From Streptomyces fagopyri (GTDB lineage Bacteria; Actinomycetota; Actinomycetes; Streptomycetales; Streptomycetaceae): 64,000 bases of DNA. This document shows positions 1 to 7,848 of the stretch, one piece after another. Below the pieces are notes generated by a model. It searched no databases. It worked only from the letters and a program-made list of their open reading frames with translations, and was not told where the DNA came from. Position 1 is the stretch's first letter, and each line of letters opens with the position of its first letter. The stretch spans positions 7,998,001-8,062,000 of the forward strand of contig NZ_CP045643.1 in NCBI RefSeq assembly GCF_009498275.1, written 5' to 3'. The translations under genes were made by a program, and so were the position numbers.

Positions 1-299
1 GCGGCGAACGGGCCCGCGACAGCGATTCCGGCGTTCGCCACGACCACCGAAGCCGGCCCCAGCCGCGCCGCGGTATCGCGCGCGGCACCTTGCAGGGCGG
101 CGTCGTCGGTGACGTCGACCTCGAAACAGCAGGTGTCGGTGGGCAGACTGTGCGCGACGCGTCGCAGGGATTCCAGCTCGCGTCCGAGCAACGCGACCCG
201 CATCCCCCGTCGCGCGAGATTGCGGGCCGTTGCTTCTCCCACGCCCCGCGCCGCCCCGGTGACCACCGCCACGCGCCCGCACAGCCGGCTCTGTGTCAC
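1..299 (-). CDS. Short-chain dehydrogenase/reductase, 5' part only
   Basis: This is the N-terminal 99 residues of an SDR oxidoreductase whose 3' end lies off the left edge. The glycine-rich cofactor loop VTGAARGVGEAT is visible at about residues 14-25. The acidic VDVTD segment after strand 3 and the NAG motif (VVVANAGIA) are in their usual places, so a Rossmann fold binding NAD(P) is well supported. The GTG start at 299 is preceded by AGGAGG about four bases upstream. The catalytic Ser-Tyr-Lys lies outside the window, so the substrate cannot be guessed. Confidence 0.87.
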   Translation of the reverse strand, partial: MTQSRLCGRVAVVTGAARGVGEATARNLARRGMRVALLGRELESLRRVAHSLPTDTCCFEVDVTDDAALQGAARDTAARLGPASVVVANAGIAVAGPFA

Positions 300-677
300 T
301 GCTCCTCCTGCTGGCTGCGTGGCACCGTCCGGTCAGTCGACCACGCCCTCCCGTCCGCCACCTGCCACGAGGGCCCCACCGGGTGATACAACCCCGCGCC
401 GGAAGGGTCGACCCTTCGACGGGAACAGCAAAAAAGCGGCAGACACGCCATGGCCCAGGGGTATTGACGAGCGCGGCGTCCATCCAAATGCGACCCGGTG
501 CTTGAGTCGGGGCCCTGAAGGGAGCGTTGGATCTCCAGAGCCCCGACAGGGCGGGAAGCCACTGTGAGCACGATAGGGGTGGATGGGGCGCGCCTCGCAG
601 CAAGCCCGCGGAGAAAATGTTCGTGGCGGCTGTTGCGGAGAGCGCGGCAACCGGGGCCGACCTCGAAGTGTGCGTAT
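300..677. other. Intergenic region without a supported gene
   Basis: No reading frame here has a recognisable family. The best small candidate starts with ATG at 617 after a GGAG, but its product looks compositional and runs antisense into the CsbD gene. The region probably holds the promoter of the leftward dehydrogenase next to its start at 299. I see no clear promoter consensus. Confidence 0.4.
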
Positions 678-706
678 CCCGGCAGCCGGACGATGTGGCT
701 GCCGGG
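678..706 (-). terminator. Hairpin downstream of csbD
   Basis: Arms 678-687 and 697-706 are perfectly complementary over 10 bp around a 9-base loop, and the hairpin begins 20 bases after the csbD stop on the minus strand. There is no T-run, which is common for Streptomyces terminators. Confidence 0.5.
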
Positions 707-725
707 AGCCGGGCGCTATGCACGA

Positions 726-902
726 CTACTTGGGGCGGATCGCGTCCTTGGCCTTCTCTTTGGCGGCGCGCAGGTCGCCTTTGGACTCTTGCATGCGCCC
801 ACTCGCGGCCATGGACTCGTTGCCTACCGCGTCTCCGACCACCTTCTTGACCTTGCCTTTGGCTCGTTCACCCTTGGCTTTGGCCTTCTGGTTTGCGGCC
901 AT
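726..902 (-). CDS. CsbD family stress protein
   Basis: This is a 58-residue protein rich in Lys, Ala and Glu, beginning MAANQKAKAKGERAKGKVKK, with the GKVKKVVGDAVG helix typical of CsbD proteins. The family consists of small, soluble, mostly helical proteins induced by general stress (sigma-B in Bacillus); their biochemical role is unknown. I chose the ATG at 902 because it gives the standard family length; a longer frame continues upstream without family similarity. A second, weaker CsbD-like gene lies at 14082-14255 on the far side of the gas vesicle cluster. Confidence 0.9.
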   Translation of the reverse strand: MAANQKAKAKGERAKGKVKKVVGDAVGNESMAASGRMQESKGDLRAAKEKAKDAIRPK

Positions 903-936
903 AACTCTCACACCCCGTCTCGCTGGAGAGGGATCA

Positions 937-957
937 AACCTGGACTTACTCCAGGTT
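937..957. promoter_or_regulatory. Palindrome upstream of csbD
   Basis: A perfect inverted repeat, AACCTGGA and TCCAGGTT separated by 5 bases, lies 35 bases before the csbD start. It could be an operator or a small mRNA hairpin. I do not recognise a known binding consensus. Confidence 0.3.
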
Positions 958-1127
958 ACGCCTTCGGGTGGGGAGCCTCGTGGGAAACCCATGGGATATG
1001 GCGGTTAACGAAATAAAGGGGGGTGCAGTCGGCGGCGACATTCTCTGCGAGCGGCCTCAGTGGGCGGACTCGGCGGAGCAGCCGTTCAGCTGAAGGTGGG
1101 GCAATGGGCCGAGGCGCTGACCGGGGT

Positions 1128-1595
1128 CTACGAGGCCCTGTCGGACGTCGGCCAGACATGGGGGAGATCGTCGGGGACATCCGGGAAGAACGGTGCGTAG
1201 ATCTCCGGTGCCTTGCGCAGCAGGGCTGACTGGTGGCTGCGGTGGAAGGCGAGCTCTCCCAGCCACGGCGGCAGCTCACCCTCCTCGTCGAGCTGTTCCT
1301 GCATCCGCACGGGTGCACCGGGCCGGTGCAGGTGGAACTCGGCGGCGAGCGTGGCGGCGCAGGTGTCGGCGCGCTCCTCCGCCGTCCACATGGCGCACAC
1401 GTCCAGGCCGTAGCGGACCAGGGCCTCCTCGTAGCCGATCCACATGCGTACCGCAGGATGGTTCCGCCATCCGTAGCCGGGCACGGTCAGACCCCTCAGC
1501 ACCTGTAGGGCTTCGACCCGCTGCTTGCCCAACCGTGCCTGGTCCAGGACCGCGGCGGACTGCATGAAGTCGGGATAGGGGAGAAAGGTCTGCAC
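1128..1595 (-). CDS. MSMEG_6728 family protein, possibly a pyrimidine-dimer glycosylase relative
   Basis: The 155-residue protein opens with QTFLPYPDF and continues with SAAVLDQARLGKQRVEALQV, a signature of the MSMEG_6728 family. That family is distantly related to phage T4 endonuclease V, which excises UV-induced pyrimidine dimers; the shared feature is the N-terminal region with the conserved LGKQR. Trp and His residues (WRNHPAVRMW) typical of the family follow. Length is normal. The start is GTG at 1595 with only a weak ribosome site. Repair activity is inferred from the family relationship and has not been shown here. Confidence 0.8.
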   Translation of the reverse strand: MQTFLPYPDFMQSAAVLDQARLGKQRVEALQVLRGLTVPGYGWRNHPAVRMWIGYEEALVRYGLDVCAMWTAEERADTCAATLAAEFHLHRPGAPVRMQEQLDEEGELPPWLGELAFHRSHQSALLRKAPEIYAPFFPDVPDDLPHVWPTSDRAS

Positions 1596-1900
1596 ACGGG
1601 ATGCCTACCGCGGCTGGACCACGCTCAGACACTTACGTGCGGTCAGGAGAAGGCACGATCGACCACCCGGCGACGGATGCCTGGGCCGGTGGCGTCGAGC
1701 TGGCTCCGTTCCGGTGATTGCGGGTGTCGGTGGGTGTCGACTCGGGCAGCAAAGGCCCGATGAGTGACATGTTCAGCCGAGGTGCAGGACTTGGTCGGCG
1801 ACGACCGGCCGTTCGGCGGCGGCCTGGGCGTCAGCGGTGCTGGGTGACTGTCCTGGAGAAGGTGCAGTGCCGGCCACCGCATCGCTCGCCGTCCGCCGCT
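1596..1900. other. Intergenic region, no supported gene
   Basis: Open frames here show only compositional coding potential and no family I recognise. The stretch lies between the start of the MSMEG_6728 gene and the end of the AmaP-like gene, both leftward, so it probably holds the promoter of the former. Confidence 0.4.
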
Positions 1901-2506
1901 CTATTCGGCGCGACGTGCTTTGTGCCTCCCCACGTGCAAGAGCGCGTGGGTGGGGAGACGGGTCAACCCGGTGGACTCGCGTGCGTGGGCAACCGGGCCG
2001 CGACACAGCGCCTGGAGCGTGGGGGCTGGAAGCCCGTGATCCGTCAGCGTGAGGGCGACGTGGAGCTGAGGGCCCGTGGCCCGTCCGGCGAGGTGAGCGT
2101 CGGCCTGCTCGACGTCGGGCAGAGCGCGCGCCTCCGAGGCCACGGCGTCGCCGAGGGCTCGCCCCCGTAGTTCGACGCTCTCGGGTGGAGGCGTGCCACC
2201 CAGGTGCACCGCGCCGGGGCGGTGTCGCAGCTGGGCGAGAAGCCAGGTGAGGGCCAGGATCGCTGCCAGGGCCAGGACGGCGATGACGGCGGGCCACCAC
2301 CACCAGCCCTGGTCGCTCCAGCGGACACGGTCGGCGTTGCTGAGAAGGACGTCGTGGGTCGTGGACGCCGGCCATCCGGCGGGCGGGCTCAGCCGAAGCC
2401 GGTGGTAGAGGTCGAACCCGGCAGTGAGGATCAGCAGGCCGCCTCCCAGCAACACCACGCCGCACAGGCCCAGAAGGAGACGGTTGACGGTGGATCGACC
2501 GTTCAT
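1901..2506 (-). CDS. AmaP-like membrane anchor of alkaline-shock (Asp23) proteins
   Basis: The 201-residue protein has two predicted membrane helices, at about residues 9-30 and 72-93, and a soluble C-terminal half. This is the layout of AmaP, which in Staphylococcus anchors Asp23 to the membrane. The assignment rests on layout and on being the last gene of an operon with two Asp23/Gls24 genes. The ATG at 2506 is preceded by GGGAG six bases upstream; an upstream in-frame extension is antisense to nothing useful and has no family similarity. The gene ends the leftward operon that starts near 4400. Confidence 0.78.
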   Translation of the reverse strand: MNGRSTVNRLLLGLCGVVLLGGGLLILTAGFDLYHRLRLSPPAGWPASTTHDVLLSNADRVRWSDQGWWWWPAVIAVLALAAILALTWLLAQLRHRPGAVHLGGTPPPESVELRGRALGDAVASEARALPDVEQADAHLAGRATGPQLHVALTLTDHGLPAPTLQALCRGPVAHARESTGLTRLPTHALLHVGRHKARRAE

Positions 2507-2525
2507 GGCGCGCTCCCGGTGAATG

Positions 2526-3182
2526 TCAGTGAGTGTGGTGGCGCAGTCGGATCGTGAGTCGTGGGGTGTGGGCCAGCGCGAGCTGTCGGCACTGCTTCCG
2601 CAGGGCCTGAGAGAGCTCGTCGCGAACGGTCGCCATGTCGCGGAATCCGACCTCAGCGCGGGCGATGACACGATGGCGTCCGACTCGAACCCGTGCACGG
2701 CTGATACCGGGGACCCGCATCGCCGCATCGCGCAGGACAAGGGCGGCGCCCCTGCGATCCAGCCAGGCCCCCAGCTCCGGGGAATCCTCCGGTGCCCGCA
2801 AGGGCAGAAGTCGGCGCAGTCCGGGTGTGATGGCGAGGATGAGCAACCACAGGCCGAGGACGACGGCGACGGCGCCTGTGGCGAGCAGCCAGGGGTCGTC
2901 CACCGGCCGGGTGGTCACCTCTTCGACGAGGCGGGTTCGCCACGCTCCTGCCCGGTGTCCGGCGCGCACCGCGATCACGTCGTAGAGCAGCGCGCCGACG
3001 ACAACCGACACAATGAGAGCGACCAGAGCCGCGGGGATGCGGCGGGCGGACCACAGGCGGGGTGATCTCGCCCCCCGACCCTCGCTCGGCGACGGCTTTG
3101 CCAGGAGGGCGTTGTCGTCAGGGCGCCCGCGGCCTGCTCCGGCCGGTTTCTCGGTCGCGGCGGTCCGTTGTGGGACTGTCAT
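2526..3182 (-). CDS. DUF6286 family membrane protein
   Basis: The 218-residue protein has a charged N-terminal tail of about 45 residues, two hydrophobic helices (about 48-70 and 102-122) and a C-terminal domain with the RVRVGRHRVIARAEVGF segment. That alternating beta pattern resembles the fold repeated in Asp23-linked proteins. The start at 3182 has GGAGG nine bases upstream. It sits between an Asp23 gene and the AmaP-like gene with short gaps, so it is probably a membrane partner in the same envelope-stress complex. Function is inferred from context only. Confidence 0.78.
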   Translation of the reverse strand: MTVPQRTAATEKPAGAGRGRPDDNALLAKPSPSEGRGARSPRLWSARRIPAALVALIVSVVVGALLYDVIAVRAGHRAGAWRTRLVEEVTTRPVDDPWLLATGAVAVVLGLWLLILAITPGLRRLLPLRAPEDSPELGAWLDRRGAALVLRDAAMRVPGISRARVRVGRHRVIARAEVGFRDMATVRDELSQALRKQCRQLALAHTPRLTIRLRHHTH

Positions 3183-3268
3183 GATGTCCGACCTCCGTCA
3201 TCGGTCGGTGGTGGTTTGCCGGCCGGGCTTGCGCAAGCGCCGAGTAGGGGCGTCCGGGCGGTTGGGGC

Positions 3269-3685
3269 TCAGCGGACGCGAGCCGGCAGCCCGGAGACGA
3301 CAAGGCGCCGCACTGTCAGCATCACTTCGCTGATGTCCAGACCAGTCAGATGGGCCACCTGTTCGCTGATCTCGTGTTGCAGCTGCCGGCAGGTGCCGGT
3401 GATGTCCGTGGGATACGGGAGGTCGACGGTCAGCGCCAGCCGTGCCGTTCCCTCGTGTGTGGTCGCGTGGGCTCTGGGCGCGGTCAGGTCTGCGCTCGCG
3501 TACTTCGGGCCGGTGATCCGGTGGAGGGCTGTGTTGGCCGCTCGTGCGGCGATGCGGGCGACGACGCGGTCAGGGATCACCGTTGCGCCCCGTTCCCCAG
3601 CCGGTGGTGTGGATCGGTGCGCTTCATTCGTATGTCCGGCGCCTTCGGCCGCAGGCGGTTCGCCGGCCCGGGGGGCCGCGCTCAC
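3269..3685 (-). CDS. Asp23/Gls24 family envelope stress protein (second copy)
   Basis: The 138-residue protein carries the Asp23/Gls24 domain from about residue 35: VIPDRVVARIAARAAN, then the beta-rich core and the closing LTGLDISEVMLTVRRLVV. Asp23 proteins are abundant membrane-associated proteins linked to cell-wall stress. The GTG start at 3685 overlaps the stop of the 55-residue upstream gene (GTGA overlap), which points to translational coupling. It is shorter and more diverged than the copy at 3915-4400. Confidence 0.85.
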   Translation of the reverse strand: MSAAPRAGEPPAAEGAGHTNEAHRSTPPAGERGATVIPDRVVARIAARAANTALHRITGPKYASADLTAPRAHATTHEGTARLALTVDLPYPTDITGTCRQLQHEISEQVAHLTGLDISEVMLTVRRLVVSGLPARVR

Positions 3686-3849
3686 CGTTGCCGCCGGCTG
3701 AATATGTCCACGTCGCCCTGCAGGGCGAGGCCGAGGACCAGGCCCGCCGCGCCCAGGACCGCCACGAGAAGGAAAGCCCAGAAGCCGCCGAAATACCCTG
3801 CGAATCCCAGCGCCATTCCGGCTGCCAGGCCCACTGTCGCCGTGTTCAT
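3682..3849 (-). CDS. Small membrane protein in the Asp23 operon
   Basis: This 55-residue protein begins MNTATVGLAAGMALGFAGYF. It is nearly all hydrophobic, with one or two short membrane helices and a charged tail ending FSRRQR. It resembles the DUF2273-type small membrane proteins that accompany Asp23 and AmaP in Gram-positive bacteria. I place the start at 3849 because the sequence upstream is charged and unlike the family. The stop overlaps the next Asp23 start. Confidence 0.75.
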   Translation of the reverse strand: MNTATVGLAAGMALGFAGYFGGFWAFLLVAVLGAAGLVLGLALQGDVDIFSRRQR

Positions 3850-3914
3850 CGTCCGCTCACCTGTCCTTCGAGGGCGTTCAGCTGCTTCCGGCGGGTCCGA
3901 CCCGCGACCGGAGG

Positions 3915-4400
3915 TCATTGGACACGGCCTTCGCTCGGCTCGGCGTCGTCTTCGTCGGGCAGGTTCACGTCGTCGACGACCAGGTTCACCTCGACGACCT
4001 CAAGGCCTGTCATGCGTTCCACCGCGGAGATGACGTTGACGCGGACTTCCGAGGCCACCTCGACGATGGGGAAGCCGTACTCGACGACCACATCGATGTC
4101 CAGCGCCGCCTGACGCTCACCGACCTCGACCTTCACCCCGCGGCTGACACCGCCTGACCCTGTGCCGGGGACGCGCTCGCGGACAGCTCCGATGGCGCGC
4201 GTCATGCCCGCCCCGAGGCTGTGGATGCCGGGTACTTCGCGGGCGGACATTCCCGCGATCTTGGCTACGACGCCGTCGGCGATGGTGGTCTGGCCCCGGG
4301 TTTCAGGTGAGGTGCCAGCACCGGTCGGACCTTTCAGCATGGTCGCGGTTTCCGTAGTGCCGTCCGGTCCGGAAGAGGGACGGTCGGGGCTGTCCGTCAT
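3915..4400 (-). CDS. Asp23/Gls24 family envelope stress protein (first copy)
   Basis: This 161-residue protein heads the leftward operon. After a disordered N-terminus of about 40 residues it shows the complete Asp23 domain: TTIADGVVAKIAGMSAREV, the VKVEVGERQAALDIDVVVEYG strands and the closing VERMTGLEVVEVNLVVDDV. An acidic tail follows. ATG at 4400 has GAGG eight bases upstream; an in-frame GTG at 4409 is a less likely start. The partners downstream (membrane protein, second Asp23, DUF6286, AmaP-like) suggest a membrane-tethered stress assembly. Confidence 0.9.
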   Translation of the reverse strand: MTDSPDRPSSGPDGTTETATMLKGPTGAGTSPETRGQTTIADGVVAKIAGMSAREVPGIHSLGAGMTRAIGAVRERVPGTGSGGVSRGVKVEVGERQAALDIDVVVEYGFPIVEVASEVRVNVISAVERMTGLEVVEVNLVVDDVNLPDEDDAEPSEGRVQ

Positions 4401-4552
4401 GACAGTCACCTCGCTCAGTCGATGCGGGCGCCGACGCGGTGCCCGTCACATGGTTCGACACACCCGAGTCGTGATTCGTCACGTATATGCAGGAAACGGC
4501 TTTCCGGTTCACGAGATGGGCACTCGTACCGGAGCGGAGAGGAGGCGCAGGC
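4401..4552. promoter_or_regulatory. Divergent promoter region, Asp23 operon / ECF sigma gene
   Basis: These 152 bases separate two divergent transcription units, so promoters for both must lie here or overlap the gene starts. A GGAAAC element occurs near 4492, but I find no matching -10 element at ECF spacing. Autoregulation by the ECF sigma factor is plausible and unproven. Confidence 0.4.
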
Positions 4553-5182
4553 GTGCCACACAGCACCAGCCCTCCCCGGCTCCAGGCCGCGGGCGGCGGC
4601 CCCTTTGCCGGGCCTCCTCTCTCCAGTACGTCCGACGGACTGCTCTCCGCTTCGGACGAACTGCTGGCGACCCGCGCCGGTGAGGGCGACGAGCAGGCCT
4701 TCACCATCCTCATGCGGCGCCACAGCCATTCCCTGCTCGCACTGGCACTCCACACGCTCGGGAACCTCCAGGACGCCGAGGACGCGGTGCAAGACGCTTT
4801 CATCAGTGCCTGGAGGCGTTTGCCCGAGTTCCGTCACGCCTCCGCGTTCAGTACCTGGATGTACCGCATCACCGTCAACCGGTGTCTGAATTCGCTGCGA
4901 CGCCGTCCGGCGCCGGTACCGTTGAACACAGTGGCCGAACCCGCTGCCGGCACGGGCAGCTCGCCCGCGCAGGTGGCCGAGGAGGACGCCCTCGCCGACG
5001 CTCTGGCCGAGGCCCTGGGCAACCTCGAACCCCGTCAACGGGTCTGCTGGGTCCTGCGGGAACTGCAGGGACTGTCGTATGGACAGATCGCCCAGGTAAC
5101 CGGAACCAGCGAGCAGACGGTCCGCGGAAGGCTTTATCGGGCTCGCCGGTCTCTGAAGGAGATGATGGCCTCGTGGCGCTAG
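4553..5182 (+). CDS. ECF-type RNA polymerase sigma factor
   Basis: This 209-residue protein has sigma-70 region 2 (LATRAGEGDEQAFTILMRRH through FSTWMYRITVNRCLNSLRRR) and region 4 (LEPRQRVCWVLRELQGLSYG then TGTSEQTVRGRLYRARRSL), joined by a short linker and lacking regions 1 and 3. That is the ECF layout. I chose GTG at 4553 because GGAGG lies seven bases upstream; an in-frame start at 4487 would add 22 unlike residues. The stop overlaps the start of the next gene by 10 bases, the position usually held by an anti-sigma gene. It is divergent from the Asp23 operon, its likeliest target. Confidence 0.9.
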   Translation: MPHSTSPPRLQAAGGGPFAGPPLSSTSDGLLSASDELLATRAGEGDEQAFTILMRRHSHSLLALALHTLGNLQDAEDAVQDAFISAWRRLPEFRHASAFSTWMYRITVNRCLNSLRRRPAPVPLNTVAEPAAGTGSSPAQVAEEDALADALAEALGNLEPRQRVCWVLRELQGLSYGQIAQVTGTSEQTVRGRLYRARRSLKEMMASWR

Positions 5183-5796
5183 ACGACCACCGCGTTCCAC
5201 CTCCGCCCCGCAGCCGCTTCCCCGAGATGCCCGCAGGTTCGCCCCGCGAGGACAAGGGCCCGTACGAAGAGGCTCGGGACGCCGGCCGCGCCGACGGCCC
5301 CCATGTCGGCGCCTGTCCCGACGGCTGCGGCTCCGTCGCCGACCTGGCCATGGACACTGCGGCGAAGCTCCTGCGGAATCGGAATCCGCCCAGTACACGG
5401 CGTCTCATCGACCGTGTCGAGGCGGTGGTCCGTGACGAAATATGGCTGGGGCCGTGGCTTCCCCTGAGCGACTCGACGCGCACGCTGCGGATCACCGAGC
5501 ACGCCGCGTCGGCGGCCCTGAGACATGCGGCCGACGCCGTACCCGGCGTCACCACCGCCAGTTGCCGTCTGTCCCGTGCCGATCAGGCCACGAGCGTGCG
5601 CGTGAGCATGACCCTGACCGCTGGTCTGGATCGCCCGTTGCCCGAGACGGCGGCACAGGTGCGCAGCTCCGTAGCGCACGTCTCCGGCCACACCCTGGGC
5701 ATGGCGGTGACGGCCGTGGACATCACGGTGATCGACGCCCACGACACGGGCGCACAGCCGAACATCCGCGACCGGCCTAGCACTGTTGTTCGATAG
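5173..5796 (+). CDS. Asp23-like protein with a His/Cys cluster, coupled to the ECF sigma gene
   Basis: This 207-residue protein starts with GTG at 5173, inside the end of the sigma gene, so translation is probably coupled. The first third is disordered but holds a HVGACPDGC cluster at about residues 46-54. The spacing His-x3-Cys-x3-Cys is one residue longer than the His-x3-Cys-x2-Cys of zinc anti-sigma (ZAS) factors. The rest follows the Asp23/Gls24 pattern: LRITEHAASAALRHAADAVP, beta strands, then GHTLGMAVTAVDITVID. No membrane helix is seen. A sigma-regulating role is inferred from position and this cluster; it could equally be just another Asp23 protein. Confidence 0.7.
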   Translation: MALDDHRVPPPPRSRFPEMPAGSPREDKGPYEEARDAGRADGPHVGACPDGCGSVADLAMDTAAKLLRNRNPPSTRRLIDRVEAVVRDEIWLGPWLPLSDSTRTLRITEHAASAALRHAADAVPGVTTASCRLSRADQATSVRVSMTLTAGLDRPLPETAAQVRSSVAHVSGHTLGMAVTAVDITVIDAHDTGAQPNIRDRPSTVVR

Positions 5797-6004
5797 CGAC
5801 GTCGTGAGACCTCGGCGCGGCAAGTGCCACGCGTGAACGGATCCATCGAGAGAGGCGGCGGCCGGTCGAGCAGCGTCTCGCTGACCGTCGGCCCGCTTTC
5901 GCTGTCCTGGCGTCGGCCACGGGCGGCGACCTTGCGGACCGAGTCGTGCGCTCGTCTGCTCTCCTCGACGTGCGCGATGCCCGAGATTGACCAGACTTGT
6001 ACAC

Positions 6005-6325
6005 ATGGCAGAAGAACGTCGGCCGCGCGCCGGGAAAGCCTCGACGGCAGCCACTCGCCGCCCGCCACCCATCAGGGGCGCCGGTCAGGCCGCGCGGGCT
6101 GCCTGCCAGAGCCTGGAGGGCCTGATCGGCCACCCCACGGAGGGCGTATCAGCGGTGAAGCGTGTCGAAGAAGGCTGGTGTGTCGTCGTGGACGTCCTGG
6201 AACTGCCCCGGATTCCTGACACGACAAGTCTTCTCGCCTCGTACGAGGTGCAGATCGACCAGGACGGCGAACTCATGGAGTACAGCAGGATCCGCCGCTA
6301 TCGGCGTGGATCCGCCGACGAGTGA
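6005..6325 (+). CDS. gvpO: Gas vesicle protein GvpO
   Basis: This 106-residue protein opens the gas vesicle cluster. A basic, disordered N-terminus is followed by the GvpO domain: LEGLIGHPTEGVSAVKRVEE, GWCVVVDVLELPRIPDTTSL and the YEVQIDQDGELMEYSRIRRY end. GvpO is needed for vesicle formation in haloarchaea and is proposed to act early in assembly or expression. The ATG at 6005 gives the normal family start; no ribosome site precedes it, and an in-frame TTG at 5987 is the alternative. The gene order after it matches the Streptomyces gvp cluster. Confidence 0.9.
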   Translation: MAEERRPRAGKASTAATRRPPPIRGAGQAARAACQSLEGLIGHPTEGVSAVKRVEEGWCVVVDVLELPRIPDTTSLLASYEVQIDQDGELMEYSRIRRYRRGSADE

Positions 6326-6358
6326 CCCGGATTCTGCCGACAACCGGAAGGACACCCC

Positions 6359-6832
6359 ATGCCTGCGACCACCTACTCCGACGAGGTAGTGGCGTGCCCA
6401 CCGCGCGCCGGCACGTTGTACGACGTGCTGGAACTCATTCTCGATCGGGGCATGGTGATCGACGTCTTCGTCCGGGTCTCCCTGGTCGGCATCGAAATCC
6501 TCAAGATCGACGCACGCATCGTCATCGCGAGTGTGGACACCTATCTGCGGTTCGCCGAGGCCTGCAACCGGCTCGACCTGGAACGGGACTCCGGCAGCAC
6601 CACCGTCCCGGAACTTCTCAGCGGCAGCGCCGCGAAGTCCATCGGCAAGCGCAAGGTCCGCAAGGCTGCCGAGAGCGTCGGCGATACCGTCCGCAAGGCG
6701 GTCGGAGGCCTGGGGGGCGACTCCGACGAACACGACGAACACGACGAGGACGAGGAAGAACAGCAGGAGCGGCCGAGGAAGCGGCGCGCACCCGCTCGTG
6801 GCGGTTCGAGCCGACGACCCGTGAGGGCATGA
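6359..6832 (+). CDS. gvpA: Major gas vesicle structural protein GvpA
   Basis: This 157-residue protein contains the GvpA core at about residues 20-75: [40 protein letters not shown], then [13 protein letters not shown]. GvpA packs as ribs forming the gas-permeable, water-excluding shell. The C-terminal third, rich in Asp/Glu and then Arg, is far longer than in the 70-residue cyanobacterial GvpA, a known trait of actinomycete forms. A GGAAGG lies ahead of the ATG. Two further GvpA-fold genes (gvpJ, gvpS) follow in the cluster. Confidence 0.93.
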   Translation: MPATTYSDEVVACPPRAGTLYDVLELILDRGMVIDVFVRVSLVGIEILKIDARIVIASVDTYLRFAEACNRLDLERDSGSTTVPELLSGSAAKSIGKRKVRKAAESVGDTVRKAVGGLGGDSDEHDEHDEDEEEQQERPRKRRAPARGGSSRRPVRA

Positions 6833-6835
6833 GCA

Positions 6836-7585
6836 GTGACAGCCGACGGGGTGTACGTGTACGCGATCATTGGGGCCGCAAGGCCGCTGCCGACTGACGC
6901 ACGCGGTGTGGGAAATCCCGCCGCACATCTGCGCGTGATCCGGCAGGGCGGAATCGCTGCCGTTGTCAGTGACGCTCCCCCGAATCTTCGTGCCAGGCGA
7001 CGCGACCTCCTGGCACACCAGGAGCTTCTGCTGCGCCTGTCGGACCGAGGCCCGGTCCTGCCGATGCGATTCGGGATGGTGGCGCCGGACGAAGAGACGG
7101 TGCGCGGTCAGCTGGCAGCCCGGGAGACGGACCATACGGCGGTACTGGAGCATCTCACCGACGCGGTCGAAGTCAACGTCAAGGCACTCCCGGCACAGAA
7201 CGCGCTGGCAAGCCTCGTCGCGGAGGACAAGAACGTCCGGCGGCTGCGGGACGAGGCGCGCCGGCGACCAGGTTACGAATCCAACGTCCGACTCGGTGAA
7301 GCCGTCGCGACCGCGCTGCGGAGCAGGGCCGCCGAAGCCGGCCGGCGAGTACTCCGCGAACTCACACCCAAGGCGCGCGCCACAGCCCCGGGACCGGACG
7401 TCCAAGGGTGCGTTCTCAACGTGTCGTTCCTCGTCGGTCGCGGTAACAGCGACGAATTCATGAGCGCGGCGGAGAATTTCGCCAAATCCCACCGTGAACG
7501 CGTCGAGTTGCGTCTCGCGGGCCCGTTGCCCTGCTACAGCTTCGTCTCCGTCGAGACCATCCGCGTTCGGACCGCAGGAGTTTGA
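6836..7585 (+). CDS. gvpF: Gas vesicle protein GvpF (GvpL/GvpF family)
   Basis: This 249-residue protein is a full-length GvpL/GvpF: VYVYAIIGAARPLP at the start, AAVVSDAPPNLR, the central DRGPVLPMRFGMVAPDEETV motif and a closing LRLAGPLPCYSFV. Cyanobacterial GvpF contacts GvpA on the gas-facing side and is essential for vesicle assembly. GTG at 6836 lies three bases after the gvpA stop, and the gene is followed at once by gvpG, so it is part of one polycistron. A paralogue, gvpL, lies at 10248-11051. Confidence 0.92.
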   Translation: MTADGVYVYAIIGAARPLPTDARGVGNPAAHLRVIRQGGIAAVVSDAPPNLRARRRDLLAHQELLLRLSDRGPVLPMRFGMVAPDEETVRGQLAARETDHTAVLEHLTDAVEVNVKALPAQNALASLVAEDKNVRRLRDEARRRPGYESNVRLGEAVATALRSRAAEAGRRVLRELTPKARATAPGPDVQGCVLNVSFLVGRGNSDEFMSAAENFAKSHRERVELRLAGPLPCYSFVSVETIRVRTAGV

Positions 7586-7586
7586 C

Positions 7587-7835
7587 ATGGGGCTGATCAC
7601 CGGAATTCTCACACTCCCCATCGCTCCGGTCCGCGGCGTCGTCTGGGTGGCAGAAAAGCTCAACGACGCGGCGGAGCGTGAGCTGCACGACCCAGGGGTG
7701 CTCCGTGCGCAGTTGGCAATCCTGAACCGGGAGTTCGAGCAGGGGGACATCAGCCTGGAGGAGTTCGAACGAGAAGAGGAACGACTGCTCGACCGGCTCT
7801 ATGCCGCACGGGTCGCTCCCGCACCGCACGATTGA
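7587..7835 (+). CDS. gvpG: Gas vesicle protein GvpG
   Basis: This 82-residue protein starts MGLITGILTLPIAPVRGVVW and continues VAEKLNDAAERELHDPGVLR and FEQGDISLEEFEREEERLLD, the full GvpG pattern of a short amphipathic start and a charged helical hairpin. GvpG is a minor, essential assembly factor that interacts with GvpF and GvpA in haloarchaea. AGGAG lies six bases before the ATG, one base after the gvpF stop. Confidence 0.92.
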   Translation: MGLITGILTLPIAPVRGVVWVAEKLNDAAERELHDPGVLRAQLAILNREFEQGDISLEEFEREEERLLDRLYAARVAPAPHD

Positions 7836-7848
7836 AGGGGTCACGCTC

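Noticed and set aside
617..850. Small plus-strand frame with a GGAG before its ATG
   Set aside because: The product is compositional, matches no family and runs antisense to csbD. The hairpin inside it is better explained as the csbD terminator.
1643..1882. 79-codon leftward frame between the MSMEG_6728 and AmaP-like genes
   Set aside because: No family similarity, no good ribosome site, and composition typical of non-coding shadow frames.
4485..4530. ECF autoregulatory promoter ahead of the sigma gene
   Set aside because: A GGAAAC element is present but the nearest CGT-type -10 is about 27 bases away, too far for an ECF promoter.
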